The position numbers and the translations under genes are program-made. From the NCBI GenBank assembly GCA_027490485.1, contig JAIXYA010000295.1, positions 1 through 8,415 of the forward strand: a stretch of 8,415 nt of DNA. Direction: 5' to 3'. The notes below the pieces were generated by a model that worked only from the letters and a program-made list of their open reading frames with translations, was not told where the DNA came from and searched no databases. Numbering within the stretch: the first letter of the stretch is position 1; every line of letters begins with the position of its first letter. Positions 1 to 5,766 of the stretch are shown piece by piece. The DNA is from Comamonadaceae bacterium. Lineage in GTDB: Bacteria > Pseudomonadota > Gammaproteobacteria > Burkholderiales > Burkholderiaceae_C.

Positions 1-1711
1 CGCGGTAACTCAGCACCGAGCCCATGTCTTCGGGCTCGTACTTTTGCCCCACACTGGGATCAATCCCCACTTGCTTGAACAGATTTGCCATGCCAAAGGT
101 GCGCGCCTCATCCGCCACGATAGGGACGATGCGTGCGCCGAGTTGCGGGTCTTTCATGAGGTTTCCCAGCAAGCGCACAAAGGCCATGGTGGTCGACATC
201 TCTTTGCCATCGGCTTGAACGGCAAAGCTTGCGTAGCTGATGATGGCTGGCACCGCCATGGTGTCGCAAGCGGTTTCACGCTTGGGCAAGTAGCCTCCCA
301 ATTGGTGACGCCGCGCATGCAGGTATTGCATCTCTGGGCTGTCGTCTTTGGGTTTGAAAAACGCCAGTTCTTTGGCTTGCTCGTCGCTCAAAGGCAGATT
401 GAAGCGGTTGCGAAACTCTAGGAGCGCCGTGTCGTCAAGTTTTTTCTGGCTGTGGGTGGTCATCTTGCCTTGACCGGCTTGTCCCATGCCATAGCCTTTT
501 TTGGTGTGCGCCAAGATGACGGTGGGCTGGCCTTGGTGAACCGCTGCGGCCGCATAAGCCGCATGAATTTTGACCAAATCATGGCCACCGCGTTTCAAGC
601 GGTCAATTTGCTCATCGCTCAGGCCTTGGGCGAGTTGGGCAAGCTCGGGGTTTTGGCCAAAGAAGTTATCGCGGTTAAAACGCCCATCCTTGGCGGCGAA
701 GGTTTGCATTTGTCCGTCCACCGTGTTGGCAAAGACGCGAACCAACGCTTGCTGGGTGTCTCTTGCAAATAAGCCGTCCCAGTCGCTGCCCCAAATGAGT
801 TTGACCACATTCCATCCCGCACCGCGAAAGAGTTTTTCCAGTTCGTCAATGATGCGGCCATTACCGCGAACCGGACCATCCAAACGCTGCAGGTTGCAAT
901 TGACCACCCATACCAAGTTGTCCAATTTTTCGCGGGAGGCAAGCGTCAATGCGCTCATGCTCTCGGGCTCATCCATTTCACCGTCGCCAAACACGCCCCA
1001 GACTTTGCGCTGACTGCAGTCCAGCAGTTGACGGTGCGAGAGGTAGCGCATGAACCGGGCGTGGTAGATGGAGCTGATGGGGCCCAGCCCCATCGAGCCT
1101 GTGGGGAACTGCCAAAAATCGGGCATCAACCAAGGGTGAGGGTAGCTGGACAGGCCACGGGCACCCGCTTTGGGTGCGCTGAGTTCTTGGCGGTAATGCG
1201 CCAAGTCTTGCTCATTGAGACGTCCTTCCAAAAATGCACGGGCATACACACCAGGCGCACTGTGCGGCTGAAAAAACACCAAGTCCCCGCCGTGGAATTG
1301 GTTACGGGCATGAAAGAAATGGTTAAAACCCACCTCAAATAAATCGGCTGCACTGGCGTAACTGGCGATATGGCCGCCCAATTCTCCGTAGGCAGCGTTG
1401 GCTCTTGCCACCATCGCCAATGCGTTCCAACGCATCAGCGAGGCGATTTTTTCCTCAATGGCCAAATCACCAGGAAAGGGCGCTTGGACATCCACGGCAA
1501 TGGTGTTGACATAGGGCGTGACCAATTCCGGTGACCAGTCCAATTGGTTTTGGTGGGCAAGCGCCACCAATTGGTCTAACAAAAAACCAGCGCGTTCAGC
1601 GCCATGTTGCAGCACAACCGCGTTGAAAGCTTCTCGCCACTCGGCGGTCTCTTGTGGATCTTCATCCAAGTTGGCAGAAGGGAAGGATGGGTTGAAGAGG
1701 CGTTTATTCAT
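1..1711 (-). CDS. aceE: Homodimeric pyruvate (or 2-oxobutyrate) dehydrogenase E1, AceE/MdeB type, 3' end outside window
   Basis: This is the thiamine-diphosphate E1 component that decarboxylates a 2-oxoacid and passes the acyl group to the lipoyl E2 subunit of a cytoplasmic dehydrogenase complex. The window holds 570 codons of a family normally near 890, so the C-terminal third is missing only because the window ends. Reading the minus strand gives an unbroken frame. Visible landmarks are LGGHIAS with His114, FFQPHSAPGVYARA with Gln148 and His150, the ThDP/Mg motif GDGEMDEPES starting at Gly242 and closing with NCNLQRLDGP (Asn271, Asn273), LAHTKKGYGMG with His402, and VADEARTFGM near the window end. 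These match the active-site segments of E. coli AceE. The start at 1711 fits the family N-terminus, although the Shine-Dalgarno is poor. The divergent neighbour is an Lrp-family regulator, as for mdeB of Pseudomonas putida, so 2-oxobutyrate is a real alternative substrate. Family assignment is secure; the substrate is inferred. Confidence 0.95.
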   Translation of the reverse strand, partial: MNKRLFNPSFPSANLDEDPQETAEWREAFNAVVLQHGAERAGFLLDQLVALAHQNQLDWSPELVTPYVNTIAVDVQAPFPGDLAIEEKIASLMRWNALAMVARANAAYGELGGHIASYASAADLFEVGFNHFFHARNQFHGGDLVFFQPHSAPGVYARAFLEGRLNEQDLAHYRQELSAPKAGARGLSSYPHPWLMPDFWQFPTGSMGLGPISSIYHARFMRYLSHRQLLDCSQRKVWGVFGDGEMDEPESMSALTLASREKLDNLVWVVNCNLQRLDGPVRGNGRIIDELEKLFRGAGWNVVKLIWGSDWDGLFARDTQQALVRVFANTVDGQMQTFAAKDGRFNRDNFFGQNPELAQLAQGLSDEQIDRLKRGGHDLVKIHAAYAAAAVHQGQPTVILAHTKKGYGMGQAGQGKMTTHSQKKLDDTALLEFRNRFNLPLSDEQAKELAFFKPKDDSPEMQYLHARRHQLGGYLPKRETACDTMAVPAIISYASFAVQADGKEMSTTMAFVRLLGNLMKDPQLGARIVPIVADEARTFGMANLFKQVGIDPSVGQKYEPEDMGSVLSYR

Positions 1712-1738
1712 GCTTGCCAATATAGCGAAAACACAGCC

Positions 1739-1755
1739 AAATAAACATCTTATTT
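1739..1755. promoter_or_regulatory. AT-rich dyad in the divergent gap, candidate Lrp-type operator
   Basis: AAATAA and TTATTT form a perfect 6-bp inverted repeat around a 5-bp centre. It lies about 28 bp upstream of the E1 start codon, in or just after the predicted transcription start of that gene. Lrp/AsnC proteins bind AT-rich dyads of about 15 bp and commonly control a divergent neighbour. The site is a fair candidate, but AT-rich DNA produces such dyads by chance. Confidence 0.35.
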
Positions 1756-1766
1756 ATAGTTAGTAA

Positions 1767-1795
1767 ACCATAATTCAAAGCATAAAATATGTCAA
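1767..1795 (-). promoter_or_regulatory. Sigma-70 type promoter of the E1 gene
   Basis: On the minus strand a perfect TTGACA (1795-1790) is followed after 17 bp by TATGGT (1772-1767), which matches the -10 consensus at four of six positions. Transcription would begin near 1760 and give a leader of about 50 nt that contains the AT-rich dyad at 1739-1755. The -35 box is only 22 bp from the regulator's start codon, so a bound regulator could affect both genes. Confidence 0.5.
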
Positions 1796-1817
1796 AAATT
1801 GCTTTCGGAGATATTTT

Positions 1818-2297
1818 ATGTATTTGGATTCCACTGATTACAAAATATTAGACCAGTTACAGCAAAACAGCGCCATCACCAATGTCGAATTGGCCAAACG
1901 GGTTCACCTCTCACCATCGCCCTGTTTGAACAGGGTCAAGGCGCTAGAGGCTTCGGGGGTGATTCAAAAATATGTGGCGCTGACCGAGCCCAAGGCCTTG
2001 GGTCTGGGCTTGAACGTCTTCATCTCAATCAGCTTGAAAGAGCAGTCCAAGCAGACCTTGGCCGAGTTTGAGCGGCGTATTGCTGACCATGATGAGGTGA
2101 TGGAGTGCTACCTTATGACCGGTGACTCGGATTATTTGATTCGTGTGGCCATCGCCGATATGGCGGCTTTGGAAAAATTCATTTTGGAGCAACTCTCGCC
2201 CATTCCAGGCGTCGAAAAAATACGCAGCAGTTTTGCTTTGAAACAGGTTCGCTACAAAACTGCTTTGCCACTCAAGCCCGCACCCATTACTTCTTGA
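1818..2297 (+). CDS. Lrp/AsnC-family transcriptional regulator
   Basis: This 159-residue cytoplasmic DNA-binding protein has the usual two-domain Lrp layout. Residues 4-52 form the winged helix-turn-helix: [13 protein letters not shown], then [29 protein letters not shown], with the recognition helix around 32-46. Residues 68-145 form the RAM ligand-binding and oligomerisation domain, including [16 protein letters not shown] at 100-115, which corresponds to the effector loop of the family. A GGAG Shine-Dalgarno lies 7 nt before the ATG. The gene is divergent from the AceE/MdeB-type E1 gene, so the likely role is local control of that enzyme in response to an amino acid or 2-oxoacid, plus autoregulation. 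This resembles MdeR in Pseudomonas putida. The family is certain; the ligand and target are inferred from position. Its last 11 bp overlap the end of the opposing TPR gene. Confidence 0.95.
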   Translation: MYLDSTDYKILDQLQQNSAITNVELAKRVHLSPSPCLNRVKALEASGVIQKYVALTEPKALGLGLNVFISISLKEQSKQTLAEFERRIADHDEVMECYLMTGDSDYLIRVAIADMAALEKFILEQLSPIPGVEKIRSSFALKQVRYKTALPLKPAPITS

Positions 2298-2724
2298 ATT
2301 TGGCAATGGATTTTTTTAAATCCAGGTATTCCTCGCACTGAGTGCCGCATATGGTTTCAAGTGAGGCCAGTTGCTCTTTGGCTTTGTCGAGTTGCTTGGT
2401 TTGCACATAGGCTTGGCCAAGATACTCATGCGCTCCGCGGTGGTTGGGGTCAATGCGCAAGGCTTCCTTGTAGTTGAAGATGGCCTCGGGGTAGCGTCTG
2501 TTGTTGCGCAAGCTGTACCCCAGCAGGTTGAATCCATCGGCGTTGTTGGGGTTGGCTTTGACAAATTTTTCCAAGCTTGTGATGGCAGAACCCCAATCTT
2601 TTTTGTCGATCAAGGCTTTGGCCGACTCCAAGTCTGGCGGGGCATTGCCATCAGAAAGATCGGCTGCCAAGACCGTGCTCAAACAAATAAACAAGCTAAA
2701 AAAAAGGGCAAAAAAAGTTTTCAT
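2287..2724 (-). CDS. Exported small TPR protein
   Basis: A 145-residue protein probably secreted to the periplasm. Residues 1-20 are a clear Sec signal peptide, with a Lys at position 3, a long hydrophobic core and VLA before Ala21. No lipobox precedes the Cys at position 14, so it is not an obvious lipoprotein. Residues 34-118 hold two to three tetratricopeptide units, for example [20 protein letters not shown] followed by [15 protein letters not shown], then [21 protein letters not shown]. Near the C-terminus Cys126 and Cys130 frame [12 protein letters not shown] and could form a disulfide. The start at 2724 is chosen because it begins the signal peptide and has a GGAG about 9 nt upstream. 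A longer reading from 2778 would put 18 non-hydrophobic residues in front of the signal. TPRs mediate protein-protein contacts; the partner is unknown. It is convergent with the Lrp-type gene and divergent from the dioxygenase. Confidence 0.9.
   Translation of the reverse strand: MKTFFALFFSLFICLSTVLAADLSDGNAPPDLESAKALIDKKDWGSAITSLEKFVKANPNNADGFNLLGYSLRNNRRYPEAIFNYKEALRIDPNHRGAHEYLGQAYVQTKQLDKAKEQLASLETICGTQCEEYLDLKKSIAKFKK
2307..2324 (+). terminator. AT-rich hairpin just after the regulator stop, possible 3' end signal
   Basis: TGGATTT and AAATCCA form a perfect 7-bp inverted repeat with a 4-nt loop, starting 10 nt after the lrp-type gene's stop codon. No clean U-run follows on the plus strand, so intrinsic termination would be weak. 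The repeat also lies inside the last codons of the opposing TPR gene (the DLKKSI segment) and may be only a by-product of that coding sequence. Confidence 0.3.
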
Positions 2725-2814
2725 GTGGGTTGCTCCAGGCGCATAAGTGACAAGAATGTGCGGATTATGTCTATACAAGGCCTGCCCCCGTCAACGACTG
2801 CCGATGGAAATAGC

Positions 2815-2840
2815 GATAATTCCCCGAATTCTGAATTCAG
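2815..2840 (+). promoter_or_regulatory. Candidate -10 box and palindrome upstream of the dioxygenase gene
   Basis: The 133-bp gap between the divergent TPR and dioxygenase genes holds GATAAT at 2815-2820, five of six matches to the -10 consensus, without a convincing -35. Eleven bp further is CTGAATTCAG (2831-2840), a perfect 10-bp palindrome preceded by a second GAATT. Its place between the probable transcription start and the Shine-Dalgarno would suit a repressor site. Both are weak by themselves. Confidence 0.3.
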
Positions 2841-2857
2841 GTCTTGAGGAGCACCCC

Positions 2858-3739
2858 ATGAAATTAACGCAAGCGCAGCACGAGCAATTTGACAAAGAAG
2901 GCTATTTGTTTTTCCCTGGTTTGTTTAACCCCGAAGAAACACGCGTCATGGTGGAAGAAGTTCCGCGCCTCTACAGCCGACGTGAAGCGTTCAATGTGCG
3001 TGAAAAGGGCAAAGACGCGGTACGCACCAATTTTGCGGCGCATATGTACAGCGAGCCTTTTGCAAAATTAGCCCGACACCCCCGCATGATTGAGCCGGTG
3101 GAGGACTTGTTTGGCGAGAAGCTTTACATGCACCAATTCAAAATTAACGGCAAGATGGCTTTTGAAGGTGATGTGTGGCAGTGGCACCAAGACTATGGCA
3201 CTTGGTTGAATGACGACATGATGCCCACCGAGCGGGCCATGAACGTGGCGATTTTTTTGGACGATGTGAACGAGTTCAACGGCCCTTTGATGTTCATTCC
3301 TGGCAGCCACAAAAAAGGCGTGATCGACGCCAAGCACGACTTGACCACCACCAGCTACCCCTTGTGGACCGTTGATAACGACCTCATCAGCCAATTGGTT
3401 GAACGTGCCGGTGGCAAGAAAGGCGGCATTGTCAGCCCCACGGGCCCTGCTGGCTCCATGATTTTGTTTCACAGCTGTCTGGTGCATGCGTCGGCCAGCA
3501 ATTTGTCGCCTTGGAACCGCGTGAGTGTGTATTTGAGTTTGTGTGCCGTTAGCAACCACATTCGTCGCCACAAGCGCCCAGAATTCATTGCCCACCGCGA
3601 CTTCGCACCCATTGAGTGTTTGCCTGATGACTGCTTGTCCAAGTCTTACCCTGTGGATTTGCCTTGGGCCAATGGCTTGCCTGCCAGTGCTTTGGTGACC
3701 ACCGACGTTCCGTTTGACCAAACCAAAGAAGCCGCATGA
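2858..3739 (+). CDS. PhyH-superfamily Fe(II)/2-oxoglutarate dioxygenase, EctD-like core
   Basis: A 293-residue cytoplasmic non-haem iron oxygenase expected to hydroxylate a small substrate using O2 and 2-oxoglutarate. The facial triad is visible as His110-x-Asp112 in WQWHQDYGTW and His210 in LVHASASN. Arg221 in SPWNRVSVYL is well placed to bind the 2-oxoglutarate carboxylate. NGPLMFIPGSHKKG is the conserved strand-turn of the double-stranded beta helix. The stretch from WHQDYGTW to IPGSH resembles ectoine hydroxylase (WHSDFETW to IPGSH), but with changes around the triad, and no ectoine biosynthesis genes are in view. A different substrate is therefore likely. The start at 2858 has a TGAGGAG Shine-Dalgarno 6 nt upstream; in-frame ATGs further upstream lack one and would add a non-conserved leader. 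The stop overlaps the next gene's start in ATGA, which indicates translational coupling to the oxidoreductase. Confidence 0.93.
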   Translation: MKLTQAQHEQFDKEGYLFFPGLFNPEETRVMVEEVPRLYSRREAFNVREKGKDAVRTNFAAHMYSEPFAKLARHPRMIEPVEDLFGEKLYMHQFKINGKMAFEGDVWQWHQDYGTWLNDDMMPTERAMNVAIFLDDVNEFNGPLMFIPGSHKKGVIDAKHDLTTTSYPLWTVDNDLISQLVERAGGKKGGIVSPTGPAGSMILFHSCLVHASASNLSPWNRVSVYLSLCAVSNHIRRHKRPEFIAHRDFAPIECLPDDCLSKSYPVDLPWANGLPASALVTTDVPFDQTKEAA

Positions 3740-5076
3740 GTTTGCACCTTCAACTGCAGCAGCGTGAACGAGACAACCATCCCATACGCGTTGCGCTGAT
3801 TGGTGCTGGCAAATTTGGCGCCATGTACTTGGCCCAAGTTCCGCGTACGCCGGGCGTGCATTTGGCAGGCATTGCAGATTTATCCCTGGCGAGTGCCAAA
3901 ACCAATTTGGCCCGTGTAGGTTGGCCCGAGCATCAATCGCAGGCCAAGTCCTTGGACGAGGCCTTCAAGCAAAGACAGACTTTCCTCACGGAAGACTGGC
4001 GCTCGCTGGTGAGTGACCCCCGTATCGATGTGGTGGTTGAATGCACCGGCAACCCCATTGCAGCGGTCGAGCATTGCCTTGTTGCGTTCGATCATGGCAA
4101 GCATGTGGTCAATGTCACGGTGGAAGCCGATGCGTTTTGTGGCCCTTTGCTTGCAAGAAAAGCGGCCCTTGCTGGTGTGGTGTATTCCTTGGCGTTTGGC
4201 GATCAACCTGCCTTAATTTGTGATTTGGTGGATTGGGCGCGTACCTGCGGTTTTCCAGTGGTAGCGGCGGGTCGTGGTCACAAGTGGTTGCCACATTTTT
4301 CGGAATCCACACCCGACACGGTATGGGGCAACTATGGCTTAACCCCAGAGCAAGCCAGTCGCGGTGGTTTAAACCCCAAGATGTTCAACAGCTTTTTAGA
4401 TGGCTCCAAGCCCTCCATCGAAAGCACAGCCGTGGCCAATGCCACCGGTTTAAGTGTGCCCAGCAACGGACTGCTTTACCCGCCTGCCAGCGTGGAAGAC
4501 ATTCCCTTTGTCACCCGACCCATCAGCGAGGGTGGGGTGCTTGAGCAAAAAGGCATGGTGGAAGTGATCTCTTCCTTAGAGGCCAATGGCCGAGTTATTC
4601 CTTACGACATTCGCATGGGTGTTTGGGTCACGGTAGAAGCTGAAACCGACTACATCAAGCATTGTTTTGAAGAGTACAACGCCCACACAGACCCCACAGG
4701 ACGCTATTTCACTTTGTACAAGCGCTGGCATTTGATTGGCCTGGAAGTTGGCATGTCGGTAGCCAGTGTGGCCTTGCGTGGTGAACCTACGGGTGTGGCG
4801 CAAAGCTGGAATGCGGACGTGGTCGCCACCGCCAAGCGTGATTTGCAAGCAGGGGAGACCTTGGATGGTGAGGGCGGCTACACCGTGTGGGGCAAGTTAT
4901 TGCCCGCTAAGACCTCTTCCAAGATGGGCGGATTGCCCTTGGGGTTGGCGCATCAAGTGAAATTGGTGCGTGCAGTGAAAAAAGGCCAATCCCTTTGCTG
5001 GGACGACGTGGCCATGGACACCACCTTACCCGCTTACCGCATCAGAATGGAAATGCAAGAAATGTTTGCGGTTTAA
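3736..5076 (+). CDS. NAD(P)-dependent oxidoreductase with SAF domain, DRL/DXR-II-like family
   Basis: A 446-residue cytoplasmic dehydrogenase. The N-terminal Rossmann fold begins with VALIGAGKFG (Gly23, Gly25, Gly28). The family core follows: NVTVEADAFCGP (Glu130, Asp132), YSLAFGDQPA (Asp156), AAGRGHKW (Arg180, Lys183), LDGSK at 221-225 and ANATGL at 234-239. Residues from about 362 to 430 form a C-terminal SAF domain. This order and these motifs match, from memory, the Brucella DRL (DXR-II) enzyme, which makes 2-C-methyl-D-erythritol 4-phosphate from DXP. The wider family holds many uncharacterised members, often labelled homoserine dehydrogenase-like or, because of the SAF domain, FlgA. Neither name fits here. 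Coupling to a 2-oxoglutarate dioxygenase favours a dedicated catabolic or modification pathway over isoprenoid synthesis. The ATG overlaps the upstream stop (ATGA), so translation probably depends on reinitiation. Length is typical of the family and no key segment appears missing. Confidence 0.92.
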   Translation: MSLHLQLQQRERDNHPIRVALIGAGKFGAMYLAQVPRTPGVHLAGIADLSLASAKTNLARVGWPEHQSQAKSLDEAFKQRQTFLTEDWRSLVSDPRIDVVVECTGNPIAAVEHCLVAFDHGKHVVNVTVEADAFCGPLLARKAALAGVVYSLAFGDQPALICDLVDWARTCGFPVVAAGRGHKWLPHFSESTPDTVWGNYGLTPEQASRGGLNPKMFNSFLDGSKPSIESTAVANATGLSVPSNGLLYPPASVEDIPFVTRPISEGGVLEQKGMVEVISSLEANGRVIPYDIRMGVWVTVEAETDYIKHCFEEYNAHTDPTGRYFTLYKRWHLIGLEVGMSVASVALRGEPTGVAQSWNADVVATAKRDLQAGETLDGEGGYTVWGKLLPAKTSSKMGGLPLGLAHQVKLVRAVKKGQSLCWDDVAMDTTLPAYRIRMEMQEMFAV

Positions 5077-5087
5077 GCTCGAGCTTA
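5074..5087. repeat. 14-bp perfect palindrome holding both convergent stop codons
   Basis: TAAGCTCGAGCTTA is self-complementary. Its left TAA is the stop of the SAF-domain oxidoreductase on the plus strand, and its right TTA is the stop of the zinc-ribbon gene on the minus strand. As RNA it can form a 5-bp stem with a UCGA loop. A run of six T follows 6 nt later on the plus strand, so it may act as a weak terminator for the dioxygenase/oxidoreductase pair. Confidence 0.45.
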
Positions 5088-5741
5088 GGAAGATTTTTTC
5101 TTCATCTCAGAACGCAGCACCTTCATCAGCAGCATCCATTCGCCGCCATTTTGAACCGTGAAGGTGAATTTTTCGTTCATGCCATTGTTCATTTGAATTT
5201 CATGCCAGTTGGCAAACAACGACAAGCCTTTGATGCGCATAGCGCTTGCGGTGAAAGAAATCTCGATATGGATAAAAGAGATGTCTTCATTGCTGTCAAA
5301 AGATTTGAAATACAAGCCGTCTGACAGCAAATACAAAACGCCTGTGGGCAGTGTGAAGCGATTGGACGTGTTGGCAGGGCCATAGGCAATGATGGTTTTG
5401 TTGATGAGCTCAACCGGAATGCTTTGCTTAATAATTTGCTGTGTATCGTGGGTTTTATAAAAGGCAAAGGCCAGGCCAAGTCCCACCGCCACCCATGCGT
5501 AAAGTGCATTGCCCGTGAAGAGAAAGATGGCCAAAGCCACGAGCAAAAACGGAGTGGATAAATCCAGACGCATCTCCCAAGGCCCACGCGAGATCAGCAG
5601 CGAACTGTTGTCCAGGGTGTTGGCCAAGATGAGCGGCGAAATATTGGGTTTTTCGTTTTGCACATGCGGCAGTTGCGAACCGCAGTTTTGGCAAAAAACA
5701 TTTTCGCTAGGGTTGATGAAGTAGCAACTGGTGCAAATCAT
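5085..5741 (-). CDS. Zinc-ribbon membrane protein with possible PH/GRAM-like domain
   Basis: A 218-residue protein of unknown function. Residues 1-22 form a short zinc ribbon with Cys3-x2-Cys6 and Cys17-x2-Cys20. A polar linker leads to two hydrophobic segments, about 62-77 and 80-96, that look like a transmembrane hairpin. This would leave both the ribbon and the C-terminal part in the cytoplasm. Residues 107-210 are rich in beta-strand patterns (TLPTGVLYLLSDGLYFKS, then ISFIHIEISF, then KFTFTVQNGGEWMLLMKVL). The VLYLLSDGLYF turn resembles GRAM or bacterial PH domains; that is pattern recognition, not a proven match. It ends in a basic tail. It is the last of three minus-strand genes, 25 bp after the preceding zinc-ribbon gene, and is convergent with the oxidoreductase gene with only 8 bp between stops. 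The Shine-Dalgarno is weak, which suits coupling to upstream translation. Confidence 0.85.
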   Translation of the reverse strand: MICTSCYFINPSENVFCQNCGSQLPHVQNEKPNISPLILANTLDNSSLLISRGPWEMRLDLSTPFLLVALAIFLFTGNALYAWVAVGLGLAFAFYKTHDTQQIIKQSIPVELINKTIIAYGPANTSNRFTLPTGVLYLLSDGLYFKSFDSNEDISFIHIEISFTASAMRIKGLSLFANWHEIQMNNGMNEKFTFTVQNGGEWMLLMKVLRSEMKKKSS

Positions 5742-5766
5742 GGGGCGCTTTCAGAATTTGCGTGCA

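Noticed and set aside
44..1763. Several plus-strand open frames of 80-147 codons opposite the E1 gene
   Set aside because: They lie antisense to a continuous AceE-family frame whose residues match known active-site motifs, and their own translations show no domain or sensible start signals.
2683..2685. Lipoprotein lipobox around the Cys at position 14 of the TPR protein
   Set aside because: The residues before the Cys (LFI) do not fit the lipobox and a standard signal peptidase I site follows at position 20.
2725..2778. Longer TPR protein starting at 2778
   Set aside because: It would place 18 unrelated residues before a complete signal peptide; the start at 2724 has a GGAG upstream.
2747..2857. 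N-terminal extension of the dioxygenase from upstream in-frame ATGs
   Set aside because: The upstream ATGs lack Shine-Dalgarno sequences, the added residues do not look like the family, and the ATG at 2858 has a strong TGAGGAG at ideal spacing.
3068..3721. 217-codon minus-strand frame opposite the dioxygenase
   Set aside because: It mirrors the codon pattern of a well-supported dioxygenase gene and shows no independent protein features.
2858..3739. Direct call as ectoine hydroxylase EctD
   Set aside because: The core resembles EctD but differs around the iron triad, and no ectoine biosynthesis gene is in the window. Family-level naming is safer.
3736..5076. FlgA or homoserine dehydrogenase assignment
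   Set aside because: The SAF domain alone does not make FlgA, and the central motifs fit DRL-type oxidoreductases better. There is also no signal peptide as FlgA would need.
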